Made by a program: the position numbers and the translations under genes. A stretch of DNA of 17,510 nt from an uncultured Clostridia bacterium (lineage in GTDB: Bacteria; Bacillota; Clostridia; Christensenellales; Aristaeellaceae). Of the stretch, positions 6,551 to 13,551 are shown piece by piece. Where the stretch lies: the NCBI GenBank assembly GCA_934663625.1, contig CAKUKP010000068.1, forward strand, positions 1 through 17,510, given 5' to 3'. Each line of letters opens with the position of its first letter. The stretch's first letter is position 1. The notes beneath the pieces are model-generated. The model did not search any database. It saw only the letters and a program-made list of their open reading frames with translations, and was not told the DNA's origin.

Positions 6551-7570
6551 ATGAAAGGTCTTTATGGCAAAAAAGGATTCATGATCGAACTTCGCGATCG
6601 GGCGGACGTGCCCGTGACCGGACATATGGTGCGCATCCGCGTGCTGGCATGCGGCGTATGCGGCACCGATCTGCATTTTCTGCGCGATCTGGAAGCATTC
6701 ACGCCGCTGGGGCATGAAATTTCCGCCGAGGTCGTCGAAATCGGTTCCGAGGTCACCCGCGTGAAAATCGGCGATCATGTGATCTGCGAGGATTCCACGA
6801 TGTGCGGCTGCTGCGGCGCGTGCAAATCCGGTCAATCGCGCCTGTGCCGCAATGCGCTCACGCTGAACGATCAGCCCGGCATGTCCGATGAAATGGTGGT
6901 TCATGAAAACATGCTGAACATCTACACCGGTATCGATCCCGTAACCGCATCGATGACGGAACCGCTGGCGGTCGCCATCCGCGGAATCAACAAGCTTTCG
7001 CTGCGCCCGATGGCGAACATCGCCATATTCGGCATGGGCGCGATCGGTCTGTTCGCCTGCGCCTACGCGCGCGCCATGGGCGCGGGGCACATTACGATGA
7101 TCGCCCGCAGCCATGCGAGCGCCCGCAATCAGGCGGCAGCCGCCGCGGCATATGATCTGGGCGCGGACGACATATGCTTCAGCGATGATCCCGAATACAT
7201 TCGAAAGCTGCGCGATCGAACCCGCTACGAAGCCGCCGTGATCGCCGCGCCGCCCGCGGTCTGCCGCGACGCGATCGATCTGATCGATTACGGCGGATGC
7301 GCGCTGGCGATGGGCGTAACCTTCGGCGGCAACGCCTGCGCCACGCTGAACATCAGCGATATGGTGTTCAACAAAAAGCAGCTGCTTACATCGCTGGCGG
7401 AACCTGCGGTGAACTTCCCGCTCTCCATTGAACTGATTCGCACAGGGCGCATCGATGCGGGGCGCATCATCACCCACCGCCTGACCTTCGATCAGGCGCA
7501 TCAGCTAAGCGCGCTGTACGGCGCAGACGCGCCCGCGATCAAAACCGTAATCCTGCCGAAACCAAATTAA
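6551..7570 (+). CDS. Zinc-dependent medium-chain alcohol/polyol dehydrogenase
   Basis: A 339-residue NAD(P)-dependent dehydrogenase of the sorbitol/threonine dehydrogenase type, counted from the ATG at 6551, which has GGAGGG eight bases upstream. An earlier ATG at 6509 lies in the -10 region and is rejected. The counts below start from 6551. The catalytic zinc ligands are Cys37 in CGVCGTD, His55-Glu56 in GHE and Glu137 in TEPLAVA. Structural zinc Cys residues fit C85-x2-C88-x2-C91-x7-C99. The Rossmann motif is GMGAIG at 161-166. The substrate is not predictable from sequence; polyols, 2-ketogluconate-type sugars acids or threonine are family options. It is monocistronic and its stop overlaps that of the convergent HAD gene, with no terminator between them. 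Being next to the sugar locus, it may oxidise a related polyol, but this is only inference. Confidence 0.88.
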   Translation: MKGLYGKKGFMIELRDRADVPVTGHMVRIRVLACGVCGTDLHFLRDLEAFTPLGHEISAEVVEIGSEVTRVKIGDHVICEDSTMCGCCGACKSGQSRLCRNALTLNDQPGMSDEMVVHENMLNIYTGIDPVTASMTEPLAVAIRGINKLSLRPMANIAIFGMGAIGLFACAYARAMGAGHITMIARSHASARNQAAAAAAYDLGADDICFSDDPEYIRKLRDRTRYEAAVIAAPPAVCRDAIDLIDYGGCALAMGVTFGGNACATLNISDMVFNKKQLLTSLAEPAVNFPLSIELIRTGRIDAGRIITHRLTFDQAHQLSALYGADAPAIKTVILPKPN

Positions 7571-8403
7571 TCCTTCGGGAACAGATAATCGATCAGCGCC
7601 GGCACATCGGAAAAATCGGGAATGATGATATCCGCGCCGGCGCGGATCAGCCGATCGCGCTTCCATTGATCCACGCGGCCATCGTGATTCTTTTCATCTG
7701 TGGCAACGCCCACGGCGAAACCGCCCGCTTCCTTCACATTTTCAATTTCTACAAATCCATCGCCGAAGCCCACCAGCTCCGCGCCCGTCAGACCGTTTTC
7801 GCGAATGATGCGCTCCACGATCATCTTTTTGGAAAAGCTCTTATAATCCCGCTGCGCGCCGTACACCTGCGCCGCCAGATACTTCGTCGCACCCAGCAGC
7901 TCCGCCTCGTGCGCGGCATAGATTTCATCGGTGCCGCTGGCGATGAATATATTCACATCATGCTCGCGCAGCGCGGGCAATATGCGATCGCCGCCCGGAA
8001 CGGTAAGCGAAAGCGGATCGATCGCGCCGTCCTCCAGCCCGCGAATGCGCCCGCTGATTTCCTCCATCAGGCGGCGGGAATATTCATCCTTATATACCTG
8101 CGGATCCTCCGGCGTTCCGCCGCGGCGGGCGATTTCCTCCGCCAGGGCGATGCATTGATAGATCGTCTGCTTGCCGGTCAGTCCGTCCACCAGTTCATCG
8201 ATGCACGCGCACAGCGCCGCATCGCCCTGCTGCCGCGCGTCGGGGGCCTTTTCCAGCTCTTCGAGAAAATAGCCCTTCATGATCTTCTGCCAGCCTTCGC
8301 GAATCAGGCTGAGCGTACCGTCAAAATCAAACAGGGCAAAGCGAAAATGGCCGCGGTCGTAATTGGGATTGATCACTTCAATGTAATTTGGATTGTTCTG
8401 CAT
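7567..8403 (-). CDS. HAD-superfamily phosphatase
   Basis: A 278-residue haloacid dehalogenase-like hydrolase, probably a sugar-phosphate phosphatase. Motif I is LFDFDGT with nucleophile Asp26 and acid Asp28. A helical cap spans roughly residues 35-125. Motif II is ASGTDE (155-160), the motif III Lys is in SKKM (191-194), and motif IV is GFGDGFVEIE (212-221). The ATG at 8403 has GGGAGG eight bases upstream; the longer frame to 8520 has no support. It is transcribed away from the sugar import operon and shares its 253-bp control region, so it may dephosphorylate an intermediate or a dead-end sugar phosphate of that pathway. It is not of the short zinc-containing GmhB type that removes the 7-phosphate in ADP-heptose synthesis. 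Confidence 0.85.
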   Translation of the reverse strand: MQNNPNYIEVINPNYDRGHFRFALFDFDGTLSLIREGWQKIMKGYFLEELEKAPDARQQGDAALCACIDELVDGLTGKQTIYQCIALAEEIARRGGTPEDPQVYKDEYSRRLMEEISGRIRGLEDGAIDPLSLTVPGGDRILPALREHDVNIFIASGTDEIYAAHEAELLGATKYLAAQVYGAQRDYKSFSKKMIVERIIRENGLTGAELVGFGDGFVEIENVKEAGGFAVGVATDEKNHDGRVDQWKRDRLIRAGADIIIPDFSDVPALIDYLFPKD

Positions 8404-8434
8404 CGCTGTTTCCTCCCGTATCGGATATGCATAA

Positions 8435-8463
8435 ACGATACATCGAACCGCCGTTTTTGTCAA
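8435..8463 (-). promoter_or_regulatory. Promoter of the HAD phosphatase gene
   Basis: On the minus strand a consensus TTGACA (8463-8458) is followed after 17 bases by TATCGT (8440-8435), about 30 bases upstream of the ATG. An inverted repeat GTATCG (8418-8423) with CGATAC (8436-8441) overlaps the -10 and the start of the transcript. A second possible -10, TATAAT, lies further upstream (8478-8473). Confidence 0.6.
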
Positions 8464-8552
8464 TACCTGAGAATTATAGTTATAAAGCGAACTCTTCAAC
8501 GATTTAATATGCTGATGCAAACACTATTTTTTCAGATTCATCTTCATTTCTA

Positions 8553-8582
8553 TTGACAGGCGTGTGAAGGATATGTTATAAT
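8553..8582 (+). promoter_or_regulatory. Strong promoter of the sugar import/kinase operon
   Basis: Perfect TTGACA (8553-8558), an 18-base spacer and perfect TATAAT (8577-8582) with an upstream TG (extended -10). This is the strongest promoter in the window and would drive the ABC importer genes. The operator at 8592-8610 lies immediately downstream, which suits repression at the start site. Confidence 0.9.
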
Positions 8583-8591
8583 ATATCCAGA

Positions 8592-8610
8592 TTGTAAAAG
8601 TGTTTTACAA
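8592..8610. promoter_or_regulatory. Palindromic operator, likely for the ROK or a LacI-type repressor
   Basis: TTGTAAAA-GTG-TTTTACAA is a perfect 8-bp inverted repeat with a 3-base centre. It begins about three bases past the expected transcription start, a classic position for a repressor site. The ROK repressor encoded in the same operon is the natural candidate. The sequence also resembles LacI-family and catabolite (cre) sites but lacks the usual central CG. Confidence 0.7.
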
Positions 8611-8619
8611 ATTGATCGT

Positions 8620-8634
8620 GACGGCAACGCCGTC
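8620..8634 (+). promoter_or_regulatory. Leader hairpin before the importer ATPase gene
   Basis: GACGGC-AAC-GCCGTC forms a 6-bp stem in the leader RNA, 22 bases upstream of the ATG at 8657. It is not followed by a U-run, so it is not a terminator. It may shape access to the rather weak ribosome site (GGGAAGCGCAGG) or stabilise the message. Confidence 0.4.
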
Positions 8635-8656
8635 GGGAAGCGCAGGTATCTGATCT

Positions 8657-10195
8657 ATGGAGAACAGGCAGGGCGAATATATCATTGAGATGCAGGGCAT
8701 CTGCAAGCAGTTCCCCGGTGTAAAGGCGCTGGACAACGTATCCTTTCATCTGAAGGGCGGCGAGGTCATGGCGCTGCTGGGGGAAAACGGCGCGGGCAAA
8801 TCGACGCTGATGAAGATTTTGTCCGGCGTATACCCCAAGGACGGCGGCACGCTGAAGGTATTCGGGCAGACCGTTGAATCGCTGACGCCAAAGCGGGCGC
8901 AGGAGCTGGGCATTTCGATCATCCATCAGGAATTGAATCTTTGCAGGCATCTGACCGTGGCAGAAAACATCTTTCTGGGGCGCGAGCGCATCCACGGACT
9001 TCGGATGCTTTCGCAGGCGGACATGAACGCAGAGGCCGGCAGAATTCTGCAAAATCTGCGCATCGATCTGGATCCGACCACGATCGTGGGCGATTTGCAG
9101 GTATCGAAGCAGCAGATGGTTGAAATCGCAAAGGCGCTTTCCACGAACGCGCGCGTGCTGATCATGGATGAACCGACCAGCGCGCTGACCTCGAATGAAA
9201 TTGAGGAGCTGTTCCGCATCATCCGCCAGCTGCGCGACGAAGGGCGCGGCATCGTGTACATCTCCCATCGTCTGGAGGAATTGCAGCACATCGTGGACAC
9301 CGTAACCATTCTGCGCGACGGTCAGTTCATTCTGGAAAGTCCGTTCAAGGACATTTCGATGAACGATATCATCGCCAACATGGTCGGCCGCGAAATCAAG
9401 GAAAAATTCCCGCGCGTGCACTGCGAAAAGGGCAAGAAGGTGCTGGAGGTGAAGCACCTGAACGCCGGACGCATGGTGCGCGACGTATCCTTCGAATCCT
9501 ACGAGGGCGAAATTCTGGGCTTCGCCGGTCTGATGGGCGCGGGCAGAACCGAAACCACGCGCGCGATCTTCGGCGTAGATCCCAAGGAATCCGGTCAGAT
9601 TTTCATCGACGGCAGGGAAATCAAAATCGCCAATCCGATGGACGCGATTCGAAACGGACTGGTACTCGCGCCGGAGGATCGCAAAAAGGACGGGCTTTGC
9701 ACGAAGCTTTCCGTGCGCGCCAACATCGAACTTCCGAATCTGGATATCGCCAGCACGAAGCGGATGGGCGTGGTGAACCGCCGCACGGTGAGCCAGATGG
9801 TTCGGGACGCGATAAAGAATTTCACCATCAAGCTTGCCAGCCCCGAAGTGGACGCGGGCAGCCTGTCCGGCGGCAACCAGCAGAAGGTTGTCGTATCCAA
9901 ATGGCTCGCCCGTCAGAGCCGCGTGGTCATCTTCGATGAACCCACCCGCGGTATCGACGTAGCGGCGAAGGTTGAAATCTATCATCTGATGAACAAACTG
10001 AAGCAGGATGGCATTTCCGTAATCTTCGTATCCTCCGAAATGCCGGAGGTGCTGGGCATCGCGGATCGCATCATCGTGATGTGCGACGGCAGAATCACCG
10101 GCGAAATGATGATCGAGGATGCGACGCAGGAAAAGATACTGGAGCTTGCCACCCGATTCGAATCCAAGCTTGGGAAGGCACAGGCAGAGGCGTAA
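8657..10195 (+). CDS. Sugar ABC transporter ATPase, RbsA/MglA/XylG type
   Basis: A 512-residue double nucleotide-binding-domain ATPase that powers sugar import with the permease and binding protein encoded downstream. The first domain has Walker A GENGAGKST (42-50), a Q-loop in IIHQELNL, a degenerate signature LQVSKQQ (147-153) and Walker B VLIMDEPTSAL (167-177). The second has a degenerate Walker A, GLMGAGRTET (291-300), signature LSGGNQQK (403-410) and Walker B VVIFDEPTRGID (423-434). One good and one altered P-loop is usual for this family. The substrate is not fixed by this subunit. The first gene of the operon, it is controlled by the promoter and operator just upstream. Confidence 0.93.
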   Translation: MENRQGEYIIEMQGICKQFPGVKALDNVSFHLKGGEVMALLGENGAGKSTLMKILSGVYPKDGGTLKVFGQTVESLTPKRAQELGISIIHQELNLCRHLTVAENIFLGRERIHGLRMLSQADMNAEAGRILQNLRIDLDPTTIVGDLQVSKQQMVEIAKALSTNARVLIMDEPTSALTSNEIEELFRIIRQLRDEGRGIVYISHRLEELQHIVDTVTILRDGQFILESPFKDISMNDIIANMVGREIKEKFPRVHCEKGKKVLEVKHLNAGRMVRDVSFESYEGEILGFAGLMGAGRTETTRAIFGVDPKESGQIFIDGREIKIANPMDAIRNGLVLAPEDRKKDGLCTKLSVRANIELPNLDIASTKRMGVVNRRTVSQMVRDAIKNFTIKLASPEVDAGSLSGGNQQKVVVSKWLARQSRVVIFDEPTRGIDVAAKVEIYHLMNKLKQDGISVIFVSSEMPEVLGIADRIIVMCDGRITGEMMIEDATQEKILELATRFESKLGKAQAEA

Positions 10196-10217
10196 CGCGA
10201 AAGGAGCGACATTTCAA

Positions 10218-11249
10218 ATGCAAAACACTGCAAAGAAGCAAAATCCCATCAAACGGTTTATCTCCGCACGCGGCGTAGGTCAGGTGCTGACCGTATTCGT
10301 CGGTCTGATCATCCTGTGCGCAATCTTCTACTGGCAGAACCCGAACTTCCTCGGCAAGCGCAACATCGCGAACCTTCTGCGCCAGATCGCACCGTGGATC
10401 ATCGTAGGTATCGGTCAGGGCTACGTTCTGATCACCGCCAACATCGACCTTTCCATCGGTTCCGTGGTCGGCATGAGCTGCATGATGATCGCAACGCTGA
10501 TCTGCAACGGCATGAACCCGATCTTTGCGTTCTTCATCGCGCTGGCGGCGTGCCTCGCGGTAGGTATTATCAACGGCGAACTGGTCGCCCGCTGCAAGCT
10601 GCCTCCCTTCGTGGCGACGCTGGGCACGCAGACCATCTGCCGCGGTCTTGCACAGCTGGTCAATAACAACGTAAACACCGATTCCATCGTATCCGCGGGC
10701 AGCAAATGGCGCGATGTGGCGAAGGCCGTTCAGGATTTCTGCTACTACGGCAAATTCCTGGGCATTTTCAATACCTTCTGGATCGCCATCGCGCTTTGGC
10801 TGATCTTCAACTTCATCCTCGCCTACACGCGCACCGGCCGCCACATTTACGCCATCGGTTCCAACGTGGAAGCTTCGAAGCTTTCCGGCGTAAACGTGCC
10901 GCTGACCATCATCAAGGCGTATCTGGTATCCGCCTTCTGCGCGGGCATCGTGGGTCTGATCACCTGCGCGCAGTCCGGCACCGGCACGATGAACGCGGGC
11001 ATTTCCTATGAAACCTTCGCCGTGGCTGCCAGCGTAATCGGCGGCATTTCCACCATGGGCGGCACCGGCATTCTGGCGGCCGTTCTGGCGGGCGCGAGCG
11101 TGTGGGCGGTTATGGACAACGGCCTGCAGATGATGAACACGCAGGTCGGTCTGAAGAACGTCGTGGTCGGCGCGATCGTTATCCTGTCCGTACTGATCGA
11201 CGTAATCCGCCGCACCGGCAAGCTCACCTTCAAGAAGAAGGGCAGATAA
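10218..11249 (+). CDS. Sugar ABC transporter permease, RbsC type
   Basis: Integral membrane subunit of 343 residues with roughly eight to ten hydrophobic segments. Family motifs are ANIDLSIGSVVGM (first third), YAIGSNVEASKLSGVNV (cytoplasmic loop touching the ATPase) and AASVIGGISTMGGTG. The start is the ATG at 10218, after AAAGGAG (10200-10206); a longer frame from 10119 would begin inside the ATPase gene. It follows the ATPase gene by 22 bases and precedes the binding-protein gene. RbsC, XylH and AraH proteins share this fold, so the sugar cannot be told from it. Confidence 0.93.
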   Translation: MQNTAKKQNPIKRFISARGVGQVLTVFVGLIILCAIFYWQNPNFLGKRNIANLLRQIAPWIIVGIGQGYVLITANIDLSIGSVVGMSCMMIATLICNGMNPIFAFFIALAACLAVGIINGELVARCKLPPFVATLGTQTICRGLAQLVNNNVNTDSIVSAGSKWRDVAKAVQDFCYYGKFLGIFNTFWIAIALWLIFNFILAYTRTGRHIYAIGSNVEASKLSGVNVPLTIIKAYLVSAFCAGIVGLITCAQSGTGTMNAGISYETFAVAASVIGGISTMGGTGILAAVLAGASVWAVMDNGLQMMNTQVGLKNVVVGAIVILSVLIDVIRRTGKLTFKKKGR

Positions 11250-11257
11250 ATCATTGA

Positions 11258-11283
11258 ATTAAAATGTCAAACGACATTTTAAT
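11258..11283 (+). promoter_or_regulatory. Intercistronic hairpin between permease and binding-protein genes
   Basis: ATTAAAATGTC-AAAC-GACATTTTAAT is a perfect 11-bp inverted repeat in the 57-base gap before the binding-protein gene, ending 8 bases before its AAAAAGGAGG ribosome site. With no U-run after it, it is unlikely to be a simple terminator. Such hairpins often stabilise the 5' end of a processed message so that the binding protein is made in excess over the membrane subunits. It could also be a second operator. Confidence 0.6.
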
Positions 11284-11306
11284 AAATAAAAAGGAGGAAC
11301 AGACTT

Positions 11307-12248
11307 ATGAAGAAACTGTTCGCACTGGTTCTCGTTCTGGCAATGGTTCTGACCTGCGCCGCACTGGCTGAAGACTACACCGTTTACCTCATCACCATGG
11401 ACCTCGAAGACATGCACTGGGTATCCGTTAACGAAGGCTGCGAAGCTGCGGTTGCGGAAGCAAATGAAGCCGGCATGAACATCCGCTATGTATGGTCCGG
11501 CCCCACCACCGGCAAGAACGACGCCGCGCAGATCGAGTGCATCAACAATGCTTACTCTGACAATGCGAACGTGATCCTGCTGGCCTCCAACGGCCCCGAC
11601 ACCGAAGTTGCCACCATCGAACAGTACGACGCAGACGGCGTGAAGTTCATCTATGTTGACTCTCCCGCCAATTCCGATGTTGCGCTGCAGACGCTGGCGA
11701 CCGATAACACCGCCGCCGGCAAGCTGGCTGGCGAAACCCTGCTGGCTGCCCTGACCGAAGCGGGCGTTACCGAAGGCAAGATCGGCGTTGTGAACGTAAA
11801 TGCCGCGACCGTTTCCACCCTGCAGCGTGCGACCGGCTTCCGTCAGGCGTTCGAAGGCACCGGCTTCGAAATCCTGGAAGACGTTTACACCGACGGCGAC
11901 GCCGCGAAGTCTCAGGAAGCTGCCACCAACTTCATCACCGACGGCGTTGTCGCTCTGTTCGGCGCGAATGAAGGCACCACCGTTGGCGTAGGCAACGCGA
12001 TCAAGGCGGAAGGCGAAGGCTGCGCCGTGAAGGCCGTTGGCTTCGACAAGTCCGATGCGATCCTGAACCTGGTTGCTGACGGCTATCTGGTAGCGACCAC
12101 CGCTCAGAACCCCTACAACATGGGCTACTACGGCATCCAGACCGCAGTTGAATATCTGAAGAACGGCACCACCGAGTTCGAAAATGTCGATACCGGCGCC
12201 ACCATGCTGACCGCTCAGTACATCGCTGACAACGGCCTGCTGGGCTAA
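11307..12248 (+). CDS. Sugar ABC transporter substrate-binding protein, RbsB type (Peripla_BP_4)
   Basis: An exported 313-residue sugar-binding protein that delivers substrate to the importer. Residues 1-22 are a signal peptide: MKK, a Leu/Val-rich core and a CAALA-ED boundary. Signal peptidase I cleavage after ALA is plausible; Cys17 (VLTC) could instead be a lipidation site although Thr at -1 is not canonical. The mature part has the two-lobe pattern of family 4 binding proteins, with DNTAAGKLAGE around the middle, GVVNVNAAT, and ALFGANEGTTVGVGNAIK near the hinge. Codons differ from the neighbours (more GTT, GCT and CTG), as expected for a highly expressed gene. A strong AAAAAGGAGG ribosome site precedes the ATG. 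The sugar is unknown. Confidence 0.92.
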   Translation: MKKLFALVLVLAMVLTCAALAEDYTVYLITMDLEDMHWVSVNEGCEAAVAEANEAGMNIRYVWSGPTTGKNDAAQIECINNAYSDNANVILLASNGPDTEVATIEQYDADGVKFIYVDSPANSDVALQTLATDNTAAGKLAGETLLAALTEAGVTEGKIGVVNVNAATVSTLQRATGFRQAFEGTGFEILEDVYTDGDAAKSQEAATNFITDGVVALFGANEGTTVGVGNAIKAEGEGCAVKAVGFDKSDAILNLVADGYLVATTAQNPYNMGYYGIQTAVEYLKNGTTEFENVDTGATMLTAQYIADNGLLG

Positions 12249-12268
12249 TCTCAGAGCTAATACCACGC

Positions 12269-12294
12269 GATGGGCTGCCCTTGGGCAGCCCATC
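12269..12294 (+). terminator. Hairpin after the binding-protein gene (weak or leaky terminator)
   Basis: GATGGGCTGCCC-TT-GGGCAGCCCATC is a perfect GC-rich 12-bp inverted repeat. It is followed by ATTATGAGCATTTTA, not a true U-run. It likely trims transcripts after the importer genes and protects the message 3' end while allowing some read-through into the ROK repressor and kinase genes. No separate promoter for those genes is obvious in the remaining gap. Confidence 0.6.
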
Positions 12295-12333
12295 ATTATG
12301 AGCATTTTACCTGACAAAGGAGGCACGGACGGC

Positions 12334-13551
12334 ATGGAAGCGCGAACAGGGCAATCCGCAGTGGATCTGAAAAAGACGAATCGCTGTCTGGTGCTTCGCA
12401 CGATCGTAGAAAACCCCATGATTTCAAGGGGCGCGCTCGCAAAGACCACGCGGCTGAGCAAGATGAGCGTGAGCAACATCATCACCGAATTTACCGAACA
12501 GGGCATCGTACAGGAAATCAACAGCGATGATACCGGCTGCACGGGACCCGGCAGGAAGGCGGGGCTTCTGGATCTTTCCGATACCGCGCCCTGCATCATC
12601 GGCGTACTGATTTCGCGCGACGCGGTTCAGGCGGCGCTGGGCGATCTGCGCGCGCACATCCTGCGCACGGAAAAGCGCCGCTATCCGAAAGCAATGAGTG
12701 AGGAAGCATTGTTCGCAATGGTGATCGACGTAATCGATACGGTGCAGGCGGGCTATGAACGGCGCGTCATCGGCGTGGGCGTGGCGTCCATGGGGCCTGT
12801 GAACATCCATTCCGGCGCGATCCTCTCCCCCGCCAATTATTTCGGACTGCACGATATTCCCATCGTGGATGTGATCCATCGCCATACGAATCTGCCCGTA
12901 TTCTTTTCCTCGGACAGCATGGCCGCCGCGCAGGCGGAAAAGCTGCTGGGCGAGGGGCGAAACCACGCCAATTTTCTGTTTCTTCTGATTTTCGAGGGCA
13001 TCGGCTGCGGCATCATCATGCACGATCGCCCCTATGCCGGTTCGCGCGGTCTGGCGGGCGAACTGGGACACAGTTCCATCAATTTAAACGGCCCGATCTG
13101 CACCTGCGGCAGCCGCGGCTGTCTGGAAAGCTACGCCAGCACGGAATGCATGCTGAAATGCATTCGTTCAAACATTCCATCGGGCGCCGCCATGCCCGCC
13201 TCCAACTGGGAGGAAATCTGGCGTGCCGCCACGACGGGCAACGAAGCCTGCGTAACGGCGGTACACGAATATTGCGACGCGCTATCCTGCGCGTTGGTAA
13301 ACCTGATCAACGTATTCGACCCCGAGCTGATCTATCTGTATCAGCACGCGGATGAACAGGCGGATAAAATGATGATCGAACTGCTGGAGAAGCGCATTGC
13401 CGATAAGATTCTGGCGCGGGATTGTCGAAGCATTACCGTGCGCCGTGCCAGCTTCGGCGAACAGGCGGCGCTGATCGGCACGCTTTCGCTCGTCATTGCA
13501 CATATATTCAGCGGTGAATTGCCGCTGCAGCCAGGGAGGTACGAAGCATGA
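12334..13551 (+). CDS. ROK-family transcriptional repressor
   Basis: A 405-residue regulator with an N-terminal winged helix-turn-helix (about 12-62, LVLRTIVENPMISRGALAKT and LSKMSVSNIITEF) and a C-terminal ROK sugar-binding domain. The zinc site is complete: His246 in ELGHSSINLN and C256-T-C258-x4-C263 in ICTCGSRGCLE. The ATP motif DxGGTK of ROK kinases is absent, so it is a regulator. It probably binds the 19-bp operator at 8592 and releases it when sugar or sugar phosphate is bound. The ATG at 12334 follows AAAGGAGG by ten bases; the ATG at 12298 lacks a ribosome site. It overlaps the next gene by four bases (ATGA). Confidence 0.9.
   Translation: MEARTGQSAVDLKKTNRCLVLRTIVENPMISRGALAKTTRLSKMSVSNIITEFTEQGIVQEINSDDTGCTGPGRKAGLLDLSDTAPCIIGVLISRDAVQAALGDLRAHILRTEKRRYPKAMSEEALFAMVIDVIDTVQAGYERRVIGVGVASMGPVNIHSGAILSPANYFGLHDIPIVDVIHRHTNLPVFFSSDSMAAAQAEKLLGEGRNHANFLFLLIFEGIGCGIIMHDRPYAGSRGLAGELGHSSINLNGPICTCGSRGCLESYASTECMLKCIRSNIPSGAAMPASNWEEIWRAATTGNEACVTAVHEYCDALSCALVNLINVFDPELIYLYQHADEQADKMMIELLEKRIADKILARDCRSITVRRASFGEQAALIGTLSLVIAHIFSGELPLQPGRYEA

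Noticed and set aside
8592..8610. The 19-bp palindrome as a catabolite-response (cre) site.
   Set aside because: The central CG of cre sites is replaced by GTG and the symmetry is odd-centred, so a pathway-specific repressor is more likely.
8576..9985. A 469-codon open frame on the minus strand inside the ABC ATPase gene.
   Set aside because: It lies antisense to a gene with full ATPase motifs on the plus strand. Long antisense frames are common in GC-rich coding DNA, and it shows no family motifs.
8657..12248. Assigning the importer as the ribose transporter rbsACB.
   Set aside because: The family match is sound, but the sugar specificity cannot be read from sequence; no ribokinase or RbsD is present, and the neighbours suggest another sugar.
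11259..12599. A 446-codon minus-strand open frame across the binding-protein gene.
   Set aside because: It overlaps a clear secreted sugar-binding protein and runs through two hairpins and an intergenic gap; it shows no domain.
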